Shown here in pieces: positions 1 to 11,673 of a stretch of 64,000 nt of DNA. The notes under the pieces are model-generated. The model did no database searches. It was not told where the DNA came from and saw nothing but the letters and a program-made list of their open reading frames with translations. Source of the stretch: Pratylenchus scribneri (Eukaryota; Nematoda; Chromadorea; Rhabditida; Pratylenchidae); NCBI GenBank assembly GCA_030063045.1, contig JAQSEB010000031.1, positions 1,860,001-1,924,000 of the forward strand, given 5' to 3'. Every line of letters begins with the position of its first letter. Positions within the stretch are counted from its first letter, which is position 1. The position numbers and the translations under genes were made by a program.

Positions 1-32
1 AAAGAAGGAGTAGGAAAGAACCAAAAATATTG

Positions 33-3000
33 ATGTCATCGCAAAACTTCCTGATTTTGTTCATATTTGCTACTGCATTCCTGCCTAAACGACATTGCAT
101 CATAGACGACGATTTTTTGAAGCCGCAAGAACAACAAAATGGCAACAACACAACAAATGAGGCGGCTTGGCTCTTACTTCAAAAGGATTCAACTACCAAT
201 TTTTGTTTAAAATTAATTTAAATTAATGATGATTTGCAATTCATTTTGATTTTTTGATAAAATATAAAATCACAAAATTAAAAATACACAAATAAATAAA
301 AGTGACTTTTGCAGTTGGAAGAAGACTATCAAGACTTTAATCCACAAGAGGACGCAAATGACACACGGCGTCCAATATTGATCAGCTATTTGGCTGCTGT
401 TTCTCAATTTTCAAGCTCCATTTTCGATAAAATTTCTGCAGGTAATTGTGATTTAAAAAGAATAAAAAAAAATAATCAAAAATTCAAGTTGCGGACAGTC
501 AAAGCAGTGAACACCTCGATTTGAGCGGATTAATGAATGGCGATTCATGTTTTTCAACTGAATTCGAAGGTTCGATGATTTCGGGAGCAATTCGAGTGGC
601 CATCGACGATGTGAATGAAAATCCGGATTTACTGCCCGGCTATCGGCTAAAATACATTTACAACAATACTTGTGGCGATGAAATAAGAAGTAAAATTATT
701 ATTAAAATTAATCCAACTTAAAACAATATTTTAGGTACCGAATTTTTCATGGATCATTGGAAACAAGGTGCCAAAGTGTTCATTGGTCCTGAAGTGAATT
801 GCCGAACTGAAGCAACGATGGCAGCTGCCCAAAATTTGCCGCTGATTTCGCACAAATGCAAAGACCAAACAATCAGCAATAAAAAGAGGTTAATTCAGTT
901 TATATATTATAAAATAAAATTAATTTATAATTTGCTTTGAATAATTCCATATTTTAGGTATCCAACATTTGCGCGGACTGTGCCTGCCGAATCGGTCATT
1001 GCTCGTTCATTTGCAGCTCTTCTCAAACATTTTTGTTGGTACAAATTTGTTGTCATATTCGAGAATGCCCCGGTCAATGTTGAATTATTCGAATCAATTC
1101 AAAAAATTTTGGATGAGGAATATCAAAAGAGAAAAGCTGGCCAAAGCGGAGGAGGGACACAAGAATCGAATGGGAAGAAGACAAAGAAAATGGAGACAGA
1201 AAAGGAATTTGAATGCAAGGGAGATGGAAAATTTACAATTATAAATGAATCATGGGTCAATCATCCATTTAGTGAGGTTCGTTTTTTTGGTGAATAATTT
1301 AATATAATTTTTTCCTTACCAAGGTTGAGAAAAAAGACGCTAAAAAAATTGAGCAAATCATAAAAGAAACGAAGGAAAATGCTCGAATCTACGTCACTTT
1401 TGGAAATGTTCGATTATTTCGGAGAATTTTACTGGAAATGGGTGAACAAAATTTGATGTTAAATGGAGAATATGCACTCCTCTATTTGGACACCGATTAT
1501 AATTGGTAATTAATTTGAATACGAAATAATTTTTAACATAAAACATTGAAAAAAGAATTGGATAATTAATGTTTTTAAAGGTTGAATGTCTACCATGCCA
1601 TGAATAATCACTTCTTTCGAGGTTTTTATCATTTATTTAAATTCGTTCAATTTTCTCTATATTTTAGATACTTTACAAAAATTGAATGATTCATGGGATA
1701 ATCCAAACTCGGTGGATCGGAAATTGGTCAATTATTCACGTTCGGCATTGGCTGTAAGAAATTGAGAAGAAAGAAGTAATTAACTTAAAATATTTCAATT
1801 TTTTAGATTATTCCTACGCCTGTGGAATTGGATACAAAAGTATTCAGCGAATTTTGGCAACGCGCAAATTCATATTTGCCTGAATTTGGGGTTCATCATC
1901 ACGAGACTGGCTCACCAATTAAGGTTAATTCTTAAATTAAATTCGGCATCATTTAATTAAACATTTGCAGGCGAATCGTTTTGCCTGCTATTTGTATGAT
2001 GCAATTATGTTGTATGCCAATGCATTGCATGAAACAATTTTGGAGGCAAAAAGTATGAATTTAACCGAAGAGGAGGCAATCCAAAATGGAAGGCAAATTG
2101 TGGCTCGAATATTGGGGAGAAAATATAAAAGTTAGTTAAATAAATTTAAAAAGGGTTTTAAACAGCTCGATTTTTATTAACAATCTTCTATTTGAATTAT
2201 TAATTCAATAAAAAATAATAGGTATGCAAGGGTTTGAAATGCGCATAGATGAGAATGGCGACGCCGAAGGGAACTATACACTTCTGGCATTGCAAAAAGT
2301 AGAACCAGTCAACAATGACAGCCACCCTGATTATTATCCATTGCGAGAGGCATTGACAATAACCGCCGATTTCATGGCCAATCCCAATCCAATGGATTTG
2401 CCAGAATTACGATTCAAACGGGAAATGCGCATCCGGTGGCCAACCGAAGATGGACGACCACCACTGGATGAGCCTGTTTGCGGATTTGATGGAGAACAAT
2501 GCCGAAAAAATGATCAATCATGGTGGACCACCATCCTTATGACCATATTCATTACAACTCTCCTCGTGTTTGCCATTATTGCCTTCATCAGCTACAGGTT
2601 GAATTATTATTGATAAAACAAAATAAAAAATTTTAACATTACTAAAAAATAGAAAAATAATATTTCCTGATAAAAATTTAATAAATATGAGTGAAAAAAA
2701 ATTACTAGCCCCGTACGGGTCTCGATCCCGTGGCCTTCAGATTAAAAGTCTGACGCTCTACCAAGCTGAGCTAACGAGGCTGATGGGGAGAGACTTTTTA
2801 TTTCTTCCCTTATGTTGCCATTAATAGGAATTAGGAAGGAAGGAAAAATGGGAGATAAAAGTAAATGAATTTTAAGGAAAAATAAGTATAGAATTTTTAT
2901 ACAATATGCATTATGAATTAATTTCAATTATTGCAGGAATCAAAAATTTGAGCGTGAACTTTCCATGGTTTGGCGAATTGATCGACGAGAAATTGAGAAA

Positions 3001-6000
3001 ATTGTTCATTGTAATAATGCTTCATCAAATTCTCTCTACATCGTGGAAGCTGGAATGGCAAATCAAAATGGGGATTGTGGTCAAATGGGAGCAGATGGGA
3101 ATAATAATAATCGGAGATGGCCAGGATTAAGAGGGGTTTGTTTTTGAAAACATTTCATAATTTAATTAATCATCAAAAATAGATTGCCCTCTACAAAGGT
3201 GCAATTGTGGCTATCAAGGAAATTCGATATGCACGAAAACCAAAAGAATTGACTAGGATTACCAAATTGGAATTGACCCGGATGACCAAACTGCGACATG
3301 ATAATATTAATAACTTTTTGGGTAAATCAAAAGATAATAAAAGATTAATTAAAAGAAAATAATTTCAGGTGTCATTCAATTTCCGAATAGCATTTGCGTT
3401 GTCCGTGAATTTTGCCCAAAAACGAGCTTGATGGAATTGTTACGGAACAGAGATTTAAAATTGGACTCACTTTTTATTGCTTCATTCACCGAAGATCTCA
3501 TAAAAGGTAAATCTTCATTGTAAAAATAGATAAAAGGAGATTTTAATTTAAGGAATGATTTATTTTCACGAATCGGACGTGAAAATCCATGGCAATTTGA
3601 AATCCACGAATTGTTTGATTACCTCTCGATGGGTCTTGCAAGTGGCCGATTATGGACTTCATGAATTGCGAGATGGCCAGGAATGGGAAAGTCATCAATT
3701 GATGGTTTAATTTTCAAACCAAATGTTAACCTAAAATTTTTCATTGCAGTGGGAAAGTTATTTGTGGACTCCACCCGAATTATTGCGACAATCTGAATTT
3801 TGTCGAACGGTCAAGGGCACCCAAAAGGGCGATGTATATTCATTTGGCATCATTCTGCATGAATTGATTGTCCGTCAAGGCCCATTCAATTTGATTACTG
3901 ATTGCACTAACGAAAACGAATACTATGGGATAAAGGAAAAAGAGGAAATGATGAGTGCTGAAGAAGTGGTTCGAAGGGTGGTGAGTCCATTTATTTTTTT
4001 ATTCTCAACATCAATTTAGTAAAAGAGATGGACCTCATAAAATTATCTAATTTCATCTCATTTTAAAGGCATCGGGAACCAATTTCCGTCCATCACTCCA
4101 TGGCATCCAATGCCAAGACTATATTGTGGATACAATGGAACAATGCTGGTCGGAACAGCCGGAACATCGACCCGACTTTCGGCATGCAATCCGGCATAAA
4201 TTAAAACAATTGTTCACTGGGACATTGCATTCCAGGTATCGAAAAATAATTTAAAAATAATTCTTTTCTAATAGAAATTTGATGGACCATATTCTGGTGA
4301 TGATGGAAAAATACCAAAATCAATTGGAGGATTTGGTGGAGGAAAGAACCACGGAATTGAAGGAGGAAAAGCGGCGTACGGATTTGTTGCTACAAAGAAT
4401 GTTGCCCGTTTCCGTTGCACAGCAGGTTCACTGAAGAATATCTAATTATTTTAATGGTCCTCTTTTTTAGCTTCTCCAAGGTCGCGATGTGGAGCCCGTA
4501 CAATTCCAATCGGTCACAATATATTTCTCAGACATTGTGGGATTCACCACAATTTCCAGTGAGAGCACTCCACTTCAGGTTCAATAATTTAATATCATTA
4601 TTAGAATGGATGAACAAAAAATTAAAAAAATTTTTTACCCTTGATTCTTAAAATTTTAAAGCAAATATAATTTCATTGTAAAATATTTTAAAGGTGGTGG
4701 ACATGCTGAACAAATTGTACACACTATTTGATCGAATCATCAAGCAATACGATGTTTACAAAGTGGAAACAATCGGCGATGCGTGAGTTTGCCTAAAATC
4801 AATTAAATAAACACTCGCACCCAAACAATTACAGTTATATGGTGGTGTCAGGTGTTCCAAATTGGATAGATGGAGTCACTCACGCAGAGCAAATTGCCAC
4901 AATGGCATTGCATCTTCTAAAGGCGGTTGAGAATTTTCGGATTCCTCATCGACCAACCGAACAATTAAAATTGCGAATTGGCATTCACACTGGCCCAGTT
5001 GTGGCCGGCGTCGTTGGAAAAACAATGCCACGTTATTGCCTTTTTGGTGACACCGTGAATACTGCTTCCAGGATGGAATCATCGTCAAAAGGTAAATTAT
5101 AAAATATTAAATAATAGTATATTGTTTTAATTTCGACTAATATAATTAAAAAGGGCCATTTTGACTTTATCCTTCACCTATAGTAGAATTGTTTCCCCCA
5201 ATTAACATGAGCTCTGTAGTGTAGTGGATTAGCACGCCCGCTTGCTTGACCTATCAGACAGAGCCGAGAGGTTCTGTTTCTGACGGGGGTATAAGGTGGG
5301 AAGGGTCTCGGGTTCGAATCCCGCCAGAGCAAGATTTTTTAATTTTTCAATTTTCAGCACTAAAAATTCACTGCAGCGAGGAAACTATGCAAACATTAAT
5401 GTCGGAAAAGTTGGACGGCAGTTTTGTGATGGAAGACCGGGGCATTGTTCAAATTAAGGTTTTTATTTAATTTTATATTTAATTTCAAATTAAAATTTAA
5501 TTTTTTAGGGCAAAGGACCAATGCGAACTTATTGGCTACTTCATCGGCAAAATTACAATTTCTTTTCCAATGAAGAAGCCGAAGAATTAATGTCGGATGG
5601 GGAAGAAGCTGATTCGGAACATTTCGATCCGCAAATATTCCCCCGAACGTGTGCCACCTTTCGCTACAATCGAAATCCACAACAACTTTCCTCATGGAGT
5701 AAATTTTAAAATAAATGAATCAAATTTAATTCAAACTTTAAGCATTGAATAATGCCAATTCATCAATTTCTATACATCGGGAAGGGGCCTCAACCGCCAC
5801 CGCATTTCTTCGTCGATTGGTGGAAAAAGCAATCGGCGACAGGGATGAATCGCCACAACCAACCGAATTAATGCGACAGGCAACAGTCGATGACCAGGAT
5901 TTGGAAAATTATGTCGGTCAAAAATTGATTTTCGAAAATCGATTGGTGAATGTTCGACCGCTGATGTCATTGGATGCCAGCCGGACCAGTCTTCTCTCTG

Positions 6001-7439
6001 GATTGAATCAGGTTTACTTATTAAATGTGGGATTATTCATTCAATTTTCATTCAGACTAAAAATTGCCTCATTCCTCAACGGCCACTTTTAAAGACAAAT
6101 TCTTCAACTGCAACAATTTTCTCATCATTTGATGGTCCAGCGAAGGAGGGCGGCACCAGAGGTTCACTTCAATCATTGGAGGAGCGAAAACGAAGGCCAC
6201 GGAAAATGGGCGCACTTGGCTCAAATTCAGTGACTCGATTCATTCCAAACAATAATCAATTTGGAGCGGCCATCATTCCACCCATTTTCTCCTCAATTGA
6301 CTTTCACGATTGCCCAACCACAATTTGTGGCACTTCTTCAGGCGAAAGTGGCGGCGGAAGTAGTTATGCTGGAGGAATGGCATTCAAAAAGAATTCATTG
6401 GATCGAAAACGCACATCATTGCCAGGTAAACACGGATAGAAGAGAACTAATTGAATGAATAAATTTTCAGAGTCTGAACTTCTTTCATTGTCTTCCCGGA
6501 CGGATTCATTAAAAAGAAAGCACCGAAATTTGATAAGAACAATTTCGGAGAATTCACAACAAATTGACTTTTTTGGAGTTGAGGAAAAACAAATTGAAGA
6601 AGAGGAATACGAAAGAGATGATGGCATAGAAACAATGCCCAGGTTTGAATTTATGAATGATTATTAAAATATACCATCACAAATTGTGCAGAAAACGTTC
6701 AATCTCATTCGACGAAAGCACCGCCGCCGAATTGATTGCTCTTCGTCCACTGTTCAGCCGAAATGGCCCACAACCATACACAATCAATCAAAGTAATCAT
6801 TCAATGGTGGCCGGTGGCCAAAATCCACTCCAATCTGAGCCGTATCTTCATTATTCTTCAAAAAGAGGAGGAGAGAATATTCAATTTGGCCATCCCAAAT
6901 TGGGCTGCGGCATTGTTGCTCGAAGAAGTGGAAGAGGAGGTGGCCAACACAAAAAACCACCAAATGTTCTTCAACAACAACGATCTTTTGACCATGGAGC
7001 GGGCAAGGGCCAATTTGATCGGGACTACGGCCTACAGAAAAGGCCATTTGCCCAGCAACATTCAAGGAGTCGATCACCGTTCGTCCTTTTTTTATTCTTT
7101 TGGATTAATCCCAAAAAATATTCCAGTGGTGCAAGTCTGAATAAGATATGGCGCAGGCTGACGGCCAATGGCGGATGTCCAACAAATTCCACCGGACCAG
7201 TGAAACATTCCACCGATCAACTGACCAACAACAATGGAATTATTCTAACCAACGCTTCTGCCCAAATTGGAACGACCCGTCCAATTTCACGGCCAATGTT
7301 CTTCCCTGCCGTTGTTGAGGATTCACTTCGGCAAATGGCCAGACCACTTTCCATTGGAAGGCCTTCACCGGGAACCAAACAAACTGGATTGGATGATGAA
7401 TTAAGGGATCATTTATTGGAGGAATTCGAGATGAAATAA
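33..7439 (+). CDS. Receptor-type (transmembrane) guanylate cyclase with long C-terminal tail
   Basis: Makes cGMP from GTP at the plasma membrane, probably in sensory neurons as for most nematode GCYs. A hydrophobic N-terminus after ATG 33 looks like a signal peptide. An ANF-receptor ectodomain follows (exons about 315-2597), ending in a TM helix ([20 protein letters not shown]). The kinase-homology domain (about 2937-4240) is inactive-looking: HGNLKSTN replaces HRD and DYG replaces DFG. A coiled dimerisation segment ([14 protein letters not shown]) leads into the cyclase domain (about 4400-5460), which keeps [18 protein letters not shown] and [13 protein letters not shown], so it should be active. 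About 500 further residues (5510-7439) form a polar, Ser/Gly/Arg-rich tail unusual for this family. The first exon is uncertain: the only GT donor after it (205) forces an internal acceptor near 332, so the true start could lie elsewhere. The family is certain, the orthologue is not; GCY-28 is a candidate. Confidence 0.9.
2708..2780 (-). tRNA. tRNA-Lys (anticodon TTT)
   Basis: Read on the minus strand this 73-nt unit has a 7-bp acceptor stem (GCCTCGT with ACGGGGC, one G-T pair), a D arm with TAGCTCAGCTTGGTAGAGC, an anticodon loop CTTTTAA giving anticodon TTT, and a T arm with GGATCGAGACCC. A complete cloverleaf can be drawn. It lies antisense inside the guanylate cyclase intron that follows the TM exon (2598-2936). 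Confidence 0.95.
5211..5330 (+). tRNA. tRNA-like element with about 45-nt insertion (possible pseudo-tRNA or intron-bearing tRNA)
   Basis: Termini GCTCTG and CAGAGC pair as an acceptor stem. GTG/CAC can form a D stem around TAGTGGATTAG, and the T arm GGGTTCGAATCCC is perfect. Between the D arm and T arm lie about 75 nt instead of about 35. They include an internal hairpin (CAGACAGAGCC, loop GAGA, GGTTCTGTTTCTG) and a possible CCCG/CGGG stem. The anticodon cannot be assigned. It is in sense orientation in the guanylate cyclase intron 5094-5356. It could be an intron-containing tRNA, a tRNA with an enlarged variable arm (known in nematodes), or a tRNA-derived SINE head. Confidence 0.5.
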
Positions 7440-8216
7440 ATAACCATTTTATTCCTTCTTTTCCGTCACTCTTTCCAACTCATTTTATTGTTAATTTATT
7501 TTCCTAAATTACCATTTTAATTTTTTTCTTCCTTTCAACCCATTATTTCCTTTCCTTCCTATCAAGTACAGGGTCATATAAAAACAAAATCACAATTTTT
7601 CATATCTCTTCCAAACATTCCATCAAAAAAGTCTATTTTATTTCAAATATACGTGTCCCATTTTCTATCCTCAAATTCGTCCAAATTGCCATGGAATGTT
7701 TTTATTCTTTTAGATTGTTTCTGTGATTCTTTGCATATAAAATTATGAATGTTTAGTCGCATTTTAGTTCACTCAATTTATTACCCGATGTTTTTATTAA
7801 TTCACATTCATTTAAAAAGGGAGTGTTGATAAAATTTGTACAATTTTTAATTTTCATATTATACTGACATTAGCCATTCATTAACTGAATGATCAATAAG
7901 CCCGATAAACAAACCTTAAGTCAATAAGCAAAACCTGTCTAATAATTCCATTCCATTCCAACCAAAATTGTTACAACAAAAAGTACAAAATAATTCAAAA
8001 CATTTTATTCCATAAAATAACAACAATACAATAACATAATTATATGTGGAATTTGGAGGCAACAATAATAGCGTACATTGACAAATACAGAGAGGAATAC
8101 ATAATAGTGAAGGGTAAGAATGAACAATAATATATAGCGACAAGAAAAAAAACAATATGGGGAAAACAATGTTGGTTTGGATCGATGGGATGGGAACAAC
8201 ATATATTATTCATCTT
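7440..8216. other. Convergent intergenic region
   Basis: A+T-rich 3' flanks of the guanylate cyclase (left) and the four-TM gene (right). Poly-T and poly-A runs and an AATAAA-like string are present. The open frames (for example 7916-8155 minus) are hydrophobic low-complexity readings without splice partners. No gene or RNA was recognised. Confidence 0.6.
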
Positions 8217-9323
8217 CTAGTATCGAACAGTAACTGCGAATACCTCCATTCGTTCCTTCACACCAGCAGCAGTAACGGCATTTTTGGTCGTCGATTCCTT
8301 TGCTTTGTTGCATCCGCCGCCGGTGTTGCTGCCTCCTCGCCCATTTTCTTTGCTGCTGTTGACGGCCGGGCCCAATGCTTTGCTCTTCTTCTTGTTGTCG
8401 GGACGTCCTGCATTCATCATCTCGCGATTGTAGAGCACTTCGACGACACAGCTGAGAACCAATGCGGCGGTCATTAACTGAAATATTGGGAAAATTTTGA
8501 TTTAAATTATTTGTTTCCCAAAAAAACTCACCAATGAGATGTCGATTATTGATGGCAATTGAGGGAGGAAATTGGTGCATTGCCAGTAGGTGTGCCAATA
8601 TGTGCGGAGAACTGCCATATCCACCTTAAATATAGGGAAATTATTTTAGTCGTTAAAACAGAAGATAACTCACATAAGCGATTGTCCAAAAAACCGCCCC
8701 AAAAATTGCGCACATGTATTGGAAAGACTGAAAATGATAGATAATGGAATTTAATTAAAATGATTCATGTTTTACTTACATTGTACTCCGGCGGCAATTG
8801 AACACAAACATGCACAACATGAAGAGCCAGGTAAGAGATGGCAAAGGCAATTGGCACTGCAAAGCGGTCAGCAATCTTTTGGTGCGGGTCCATTGGGCGG
8901 GTGAAGCAGTTTGTGAACGAAGAGCCAAGCGAGATCTGTGTGAAATTGTTCAAATTTTATATTCAAATCGAATTATTCCCTTGATAAAACTTACATTCAT
9001 ACAATGCGGTCCAATTGGGAGTGCGGCTGGTTGAATGTGGTTCAGATGGGCAGTCGGCAAATTCTGATAATTCACTTGGTTCGGGCTTTTCGGCAGCATC
9101 AGATTGTAGAGCATCAATTCGGAACAATGGATTGAAGCAGCCTGTTGCACATCCTGAAATTTTGGTGGAAATTAGTCGTTAAAATAAAAATGTATTGGTC
9201 ACCCACCTTTTGATTGACAAATTCGCCGCACAGTTTCGTGGTGTCGAAGACGAGGAACAGGAAGAAGATGGCCACAAATGCTTGAAAAAACTTGAATACG
9301 TAGTAGCAGGTTGAGATGGGCAT
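8217..9323 (-). CDS. Four-pass membrane protein, unrecognised family
   Basis: Six exons (9323-9207, 9153-8995, 8935-8780, 8727-8674, 8624-8532, 8477-8217) join in frame, every one a multiple of three, to 279 residues. GTGAGT/GTAAGT donors and AG acceptors support each junction. Four hydrophobic segments are visible: residues about 8-27 (VFKFFQAFVAIFFLFLVF), 119-138 (VPIAFAISYLALHVVHVCV), 150-166 (YMCAIFGAVFWTIAY) and 212-228 (LMTAALVLSCVVEVLY). A loop of about 85 residues with cysteines separates the first two. The C-terminus is a basic, Gly/Ser/Asn-rich tail, probably cytoplasmic. The topology suggests a tetraspan or MARVEL-like protein, but I recognise no family motif. The start at 9323 is the first Met of this frame before the hydrophobic segment; an additional 5' exon is possible. 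Confidence 0.75.
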
Positions 9324-9682
9324 AGTTGAATGGTTGATCGGAGGCCGCTGAATGGGATTGATGATGATTGATAAGAAATTCCATTCTTTTTATATGATTT
9401 TTTCTACAGTACGGGATCTAACTTACAATAAATATATGTAAAATTGTAGATATCGTATTTTATAAAATTTCTCTAACGTCGTGTTTTCTTCTTCTCTCAA
9501 TTTCACATACTCTTTAGATCAATTTGATGTTTGATCAACATCTTTTTCTTTTTCCTCAATCTTGGAAGTATATAAAAGCAACAAGAAACAACCAACTCAA
9601 CAGACCGACTCCTTTGCTCATAACAAACTACACTCCACGGCTTCAACTAATTGTGCAAACGCAGCAACCAACAACAGCAGTG
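9324..9682. promoter_or_regulatory. Divergent promoter region with a TATA box for the rightward gene
   Basis: Sits between the starts of the four-TM gene (-) and the PH-like gene (+). TATAAAAG at 9571-9578 is followed by a pyrimidine/CA-rich leader and the ATG at 9683, so transcription of the rightward gene probably starts near 9600. This spacing argues against using the in-frame upstream ATG at 9524/9527. No matching element was seen for the leftward gene. Confidence 0.5.
9571..9578 (+). promoter_or_regulatory. TATA box
   Basis: TATAAAAG, about 110 nt upstream of the chosen ATG at 9683 of the PH-like-domain gene. Classic spacing would place the transcription start near 9600. Confidence 0.5.
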
Positions 9683-11673
9683 ATGCAGGCAATTCTCAGC
9701 AATATTCCATGTGGCTTTAAGGTATGTCCATTTTATCCTTTAATTTTCTTTTAACTTTCCCTTCAATTTTAGAAGATCAATTTGCCGTTGCCCTCCGAAA
9801 TATACCAGCGATGCCCGGACACCAAAGAAGATACATTTGTCGTGAAATTCGCAAGGCCGTTATTCCTGATGGTGAGCCGCCGTTCAAAAGCCCGTCTGGC
9901 AAGGGTTCTTCTCGCAACAATCAATGGCAAACGTCTTCTTCTCATCTACGCGCAGGACAAAAAGCAAGGAAGGAGCAGACAAACAAGGACCGGATACTGC
10001 CTTCAACTCAGCACCGCAATTGGCATCAGCATCTCGAGAAAGGGCATGAAATCTACCATATCAAATTACATTGGCCAGGTTGGTTCTTTTTTTTGCTTTT
10101 TACAACAATAAAATTCCATTTTTTGCAGGGTGAGCTTCACTGCCTTATCGAAATCAAATTCAAATTTGGGACGGCTATCTTCGAACTGGACGGTGAAAGA
10201 CGAATTTGTGAGTTTTTTGGGGACAAAAATATTTCAATAATTTTTGATTTTTAACAGCTGAATGGTGTGCCCGCATCTTGAAGTCCTATGAACCGGCTCT
10301 GCTCCCCGATCGCCAGCTGATGTTTCAACAGGATCAAATGGAAATGGTCGAGCATTATTCTTCGTCTCCGGTCCAACAATCGTCTTCCGCCGCGCTTTCA
10401 ACGTCAACTGCTGTCCAGCCGGATGAAGAAGAGCAATCCAATCGAACGAAGGAAGGATGGTGCACTCTCGGCGAATTGAATATGACGCAAACGGACAATG
10501 AAGAAGAAGACGAACATTCCAAGAAAGAGGAAGAAGATGGCATATATGAGAACATTACCGACCTATTCAACAATTCCTCAATGACATCAGCCGACTCAGT
10601 GAAAACGCTGTTTGTTCCGCCCAAGAAGAAGAAGGGCGGCCGTCATCATCAACAACGAAATGCGAAGAACAAGAAGAATTTGGCTTACCAACCGTCATCA
10701 TCGTCGCAAGAGGATATTGGTGTACCATTGGCTTCCTCATCACTTGGTAAGTCCATTTAAATAAACACAATTATTCATTTAATTATTCCCAAACAATTTT
10801 AGCCGAACCATCATCTCTGACCGGCGGGACCAGCGAAATGTCGGATTCTTCAACGCACAACGGGCGCAGATTCAAATGGACGCCGAATAATGGACGAGGA
10901 CGCCGGCAAACAATTGTGATCGACTGGCAGCAGCAGCAGCAACCGCCTCCACAACCAGCAACATTGTCGCAAGGATATTCCAGATTGGTGAATTCGCCGG
11001 CGCCAAGTATGTTCAAAAATGACCAAATAATTCATTAATCAATCATATTTTAAGGAGAACGAGCTCAGTGCGACCCAATGTACTACAATGTTCCTGTCAA
11101 AAAGCAAGTCCGATGGCAAACTTCAACAGTGCCGCCGCCCCTGCCGCCGCCGCCGCCGCCGCTACCAAGACAATTTGTGCCAAGGCCCATCATTCCGCCG
11201 ATGCAACAAACGTAAGTGTCTTTCACCATAAAATCATTCATTAATATTAACATTATTTTTTAAGGAACTCGACCACATTTGGCTACATTGTACAGCGATA
11301 TGGATTCAGCACCAGCGACACAATGGAAAACAATGGAGGGCGCCCGCCGGCTGGCACGATCAACGATGAAATGCTCAACGTGAAACGACTGTTCGAGGAG
11401 AGGATCAACAAATTCCTGAAGGAGAATCCGAGCCAGGCCAGCACAACTTCGTCCACATTGAAGGTAGGTGTAAACGGGGATTTGGGCATTTTGACAACTT
11501 TTATTAATTCCCATTTAATTTCACAGATGCCTCAACCAAAGCGCCAGCAACCAATGGGCCCAACGTATGCCGCCGCTGCTTCCTGCTGGCCTTCACCTGC
11601 TGCTGCTCAACTCAATGCCCGTGGCGGAGGACGACCAACTCAACTGAACCAACCGAGCGAGAGCAATGCATAA
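9683..11673 (+). CDS. PH-like-domain protein with proline/glutamine-rich tail, unrecognised
   Basis: Eight exons (9683-9721, 9773-10078, 10129-10207, 10258-10746, 10803-11006, 11055-11211, 11265-11463, 11527-11673) join in frame to 539 residues. Residues about 13-165 read like a pleckstrin-homology or PTB-type fold: alternating beta strands (VLLATINGKRLLLIYAQ, LHCLIEIKFKFGTAIFELDG), then a terminal amphipathic helix with the typical tryptophan (EWCARILKSYEP). The rest is disordered. It holds acidic stretches (EEEDEHSKKEEED), a lysine-rich patch (PPKKKKGG), a poly-Q run and a poly-P run (11140-11162), and ends with Ala/Pro/Gln-rich sequence. This composition fits a scaffold or adaptor, but no partner motif is diagnostic. 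Overlapping long frames in exon 2 were resolved by splice phase. Confidence 0.75.

Noticed and set aside
8206..8598. 130-codon minus frame overlapping the four-TM gene
   Set aside because: It crosses a clear GTGAGT donor and acceptor; the alternative frame splices in phase through six exons and encodes a fourth TM helix.
9724..10254. 176-codon frame over exon 2 of the PH-like gene
   Set aside because: It reads through two introns; only the other frame joins in phase on both sides and produces the PH-like strands.
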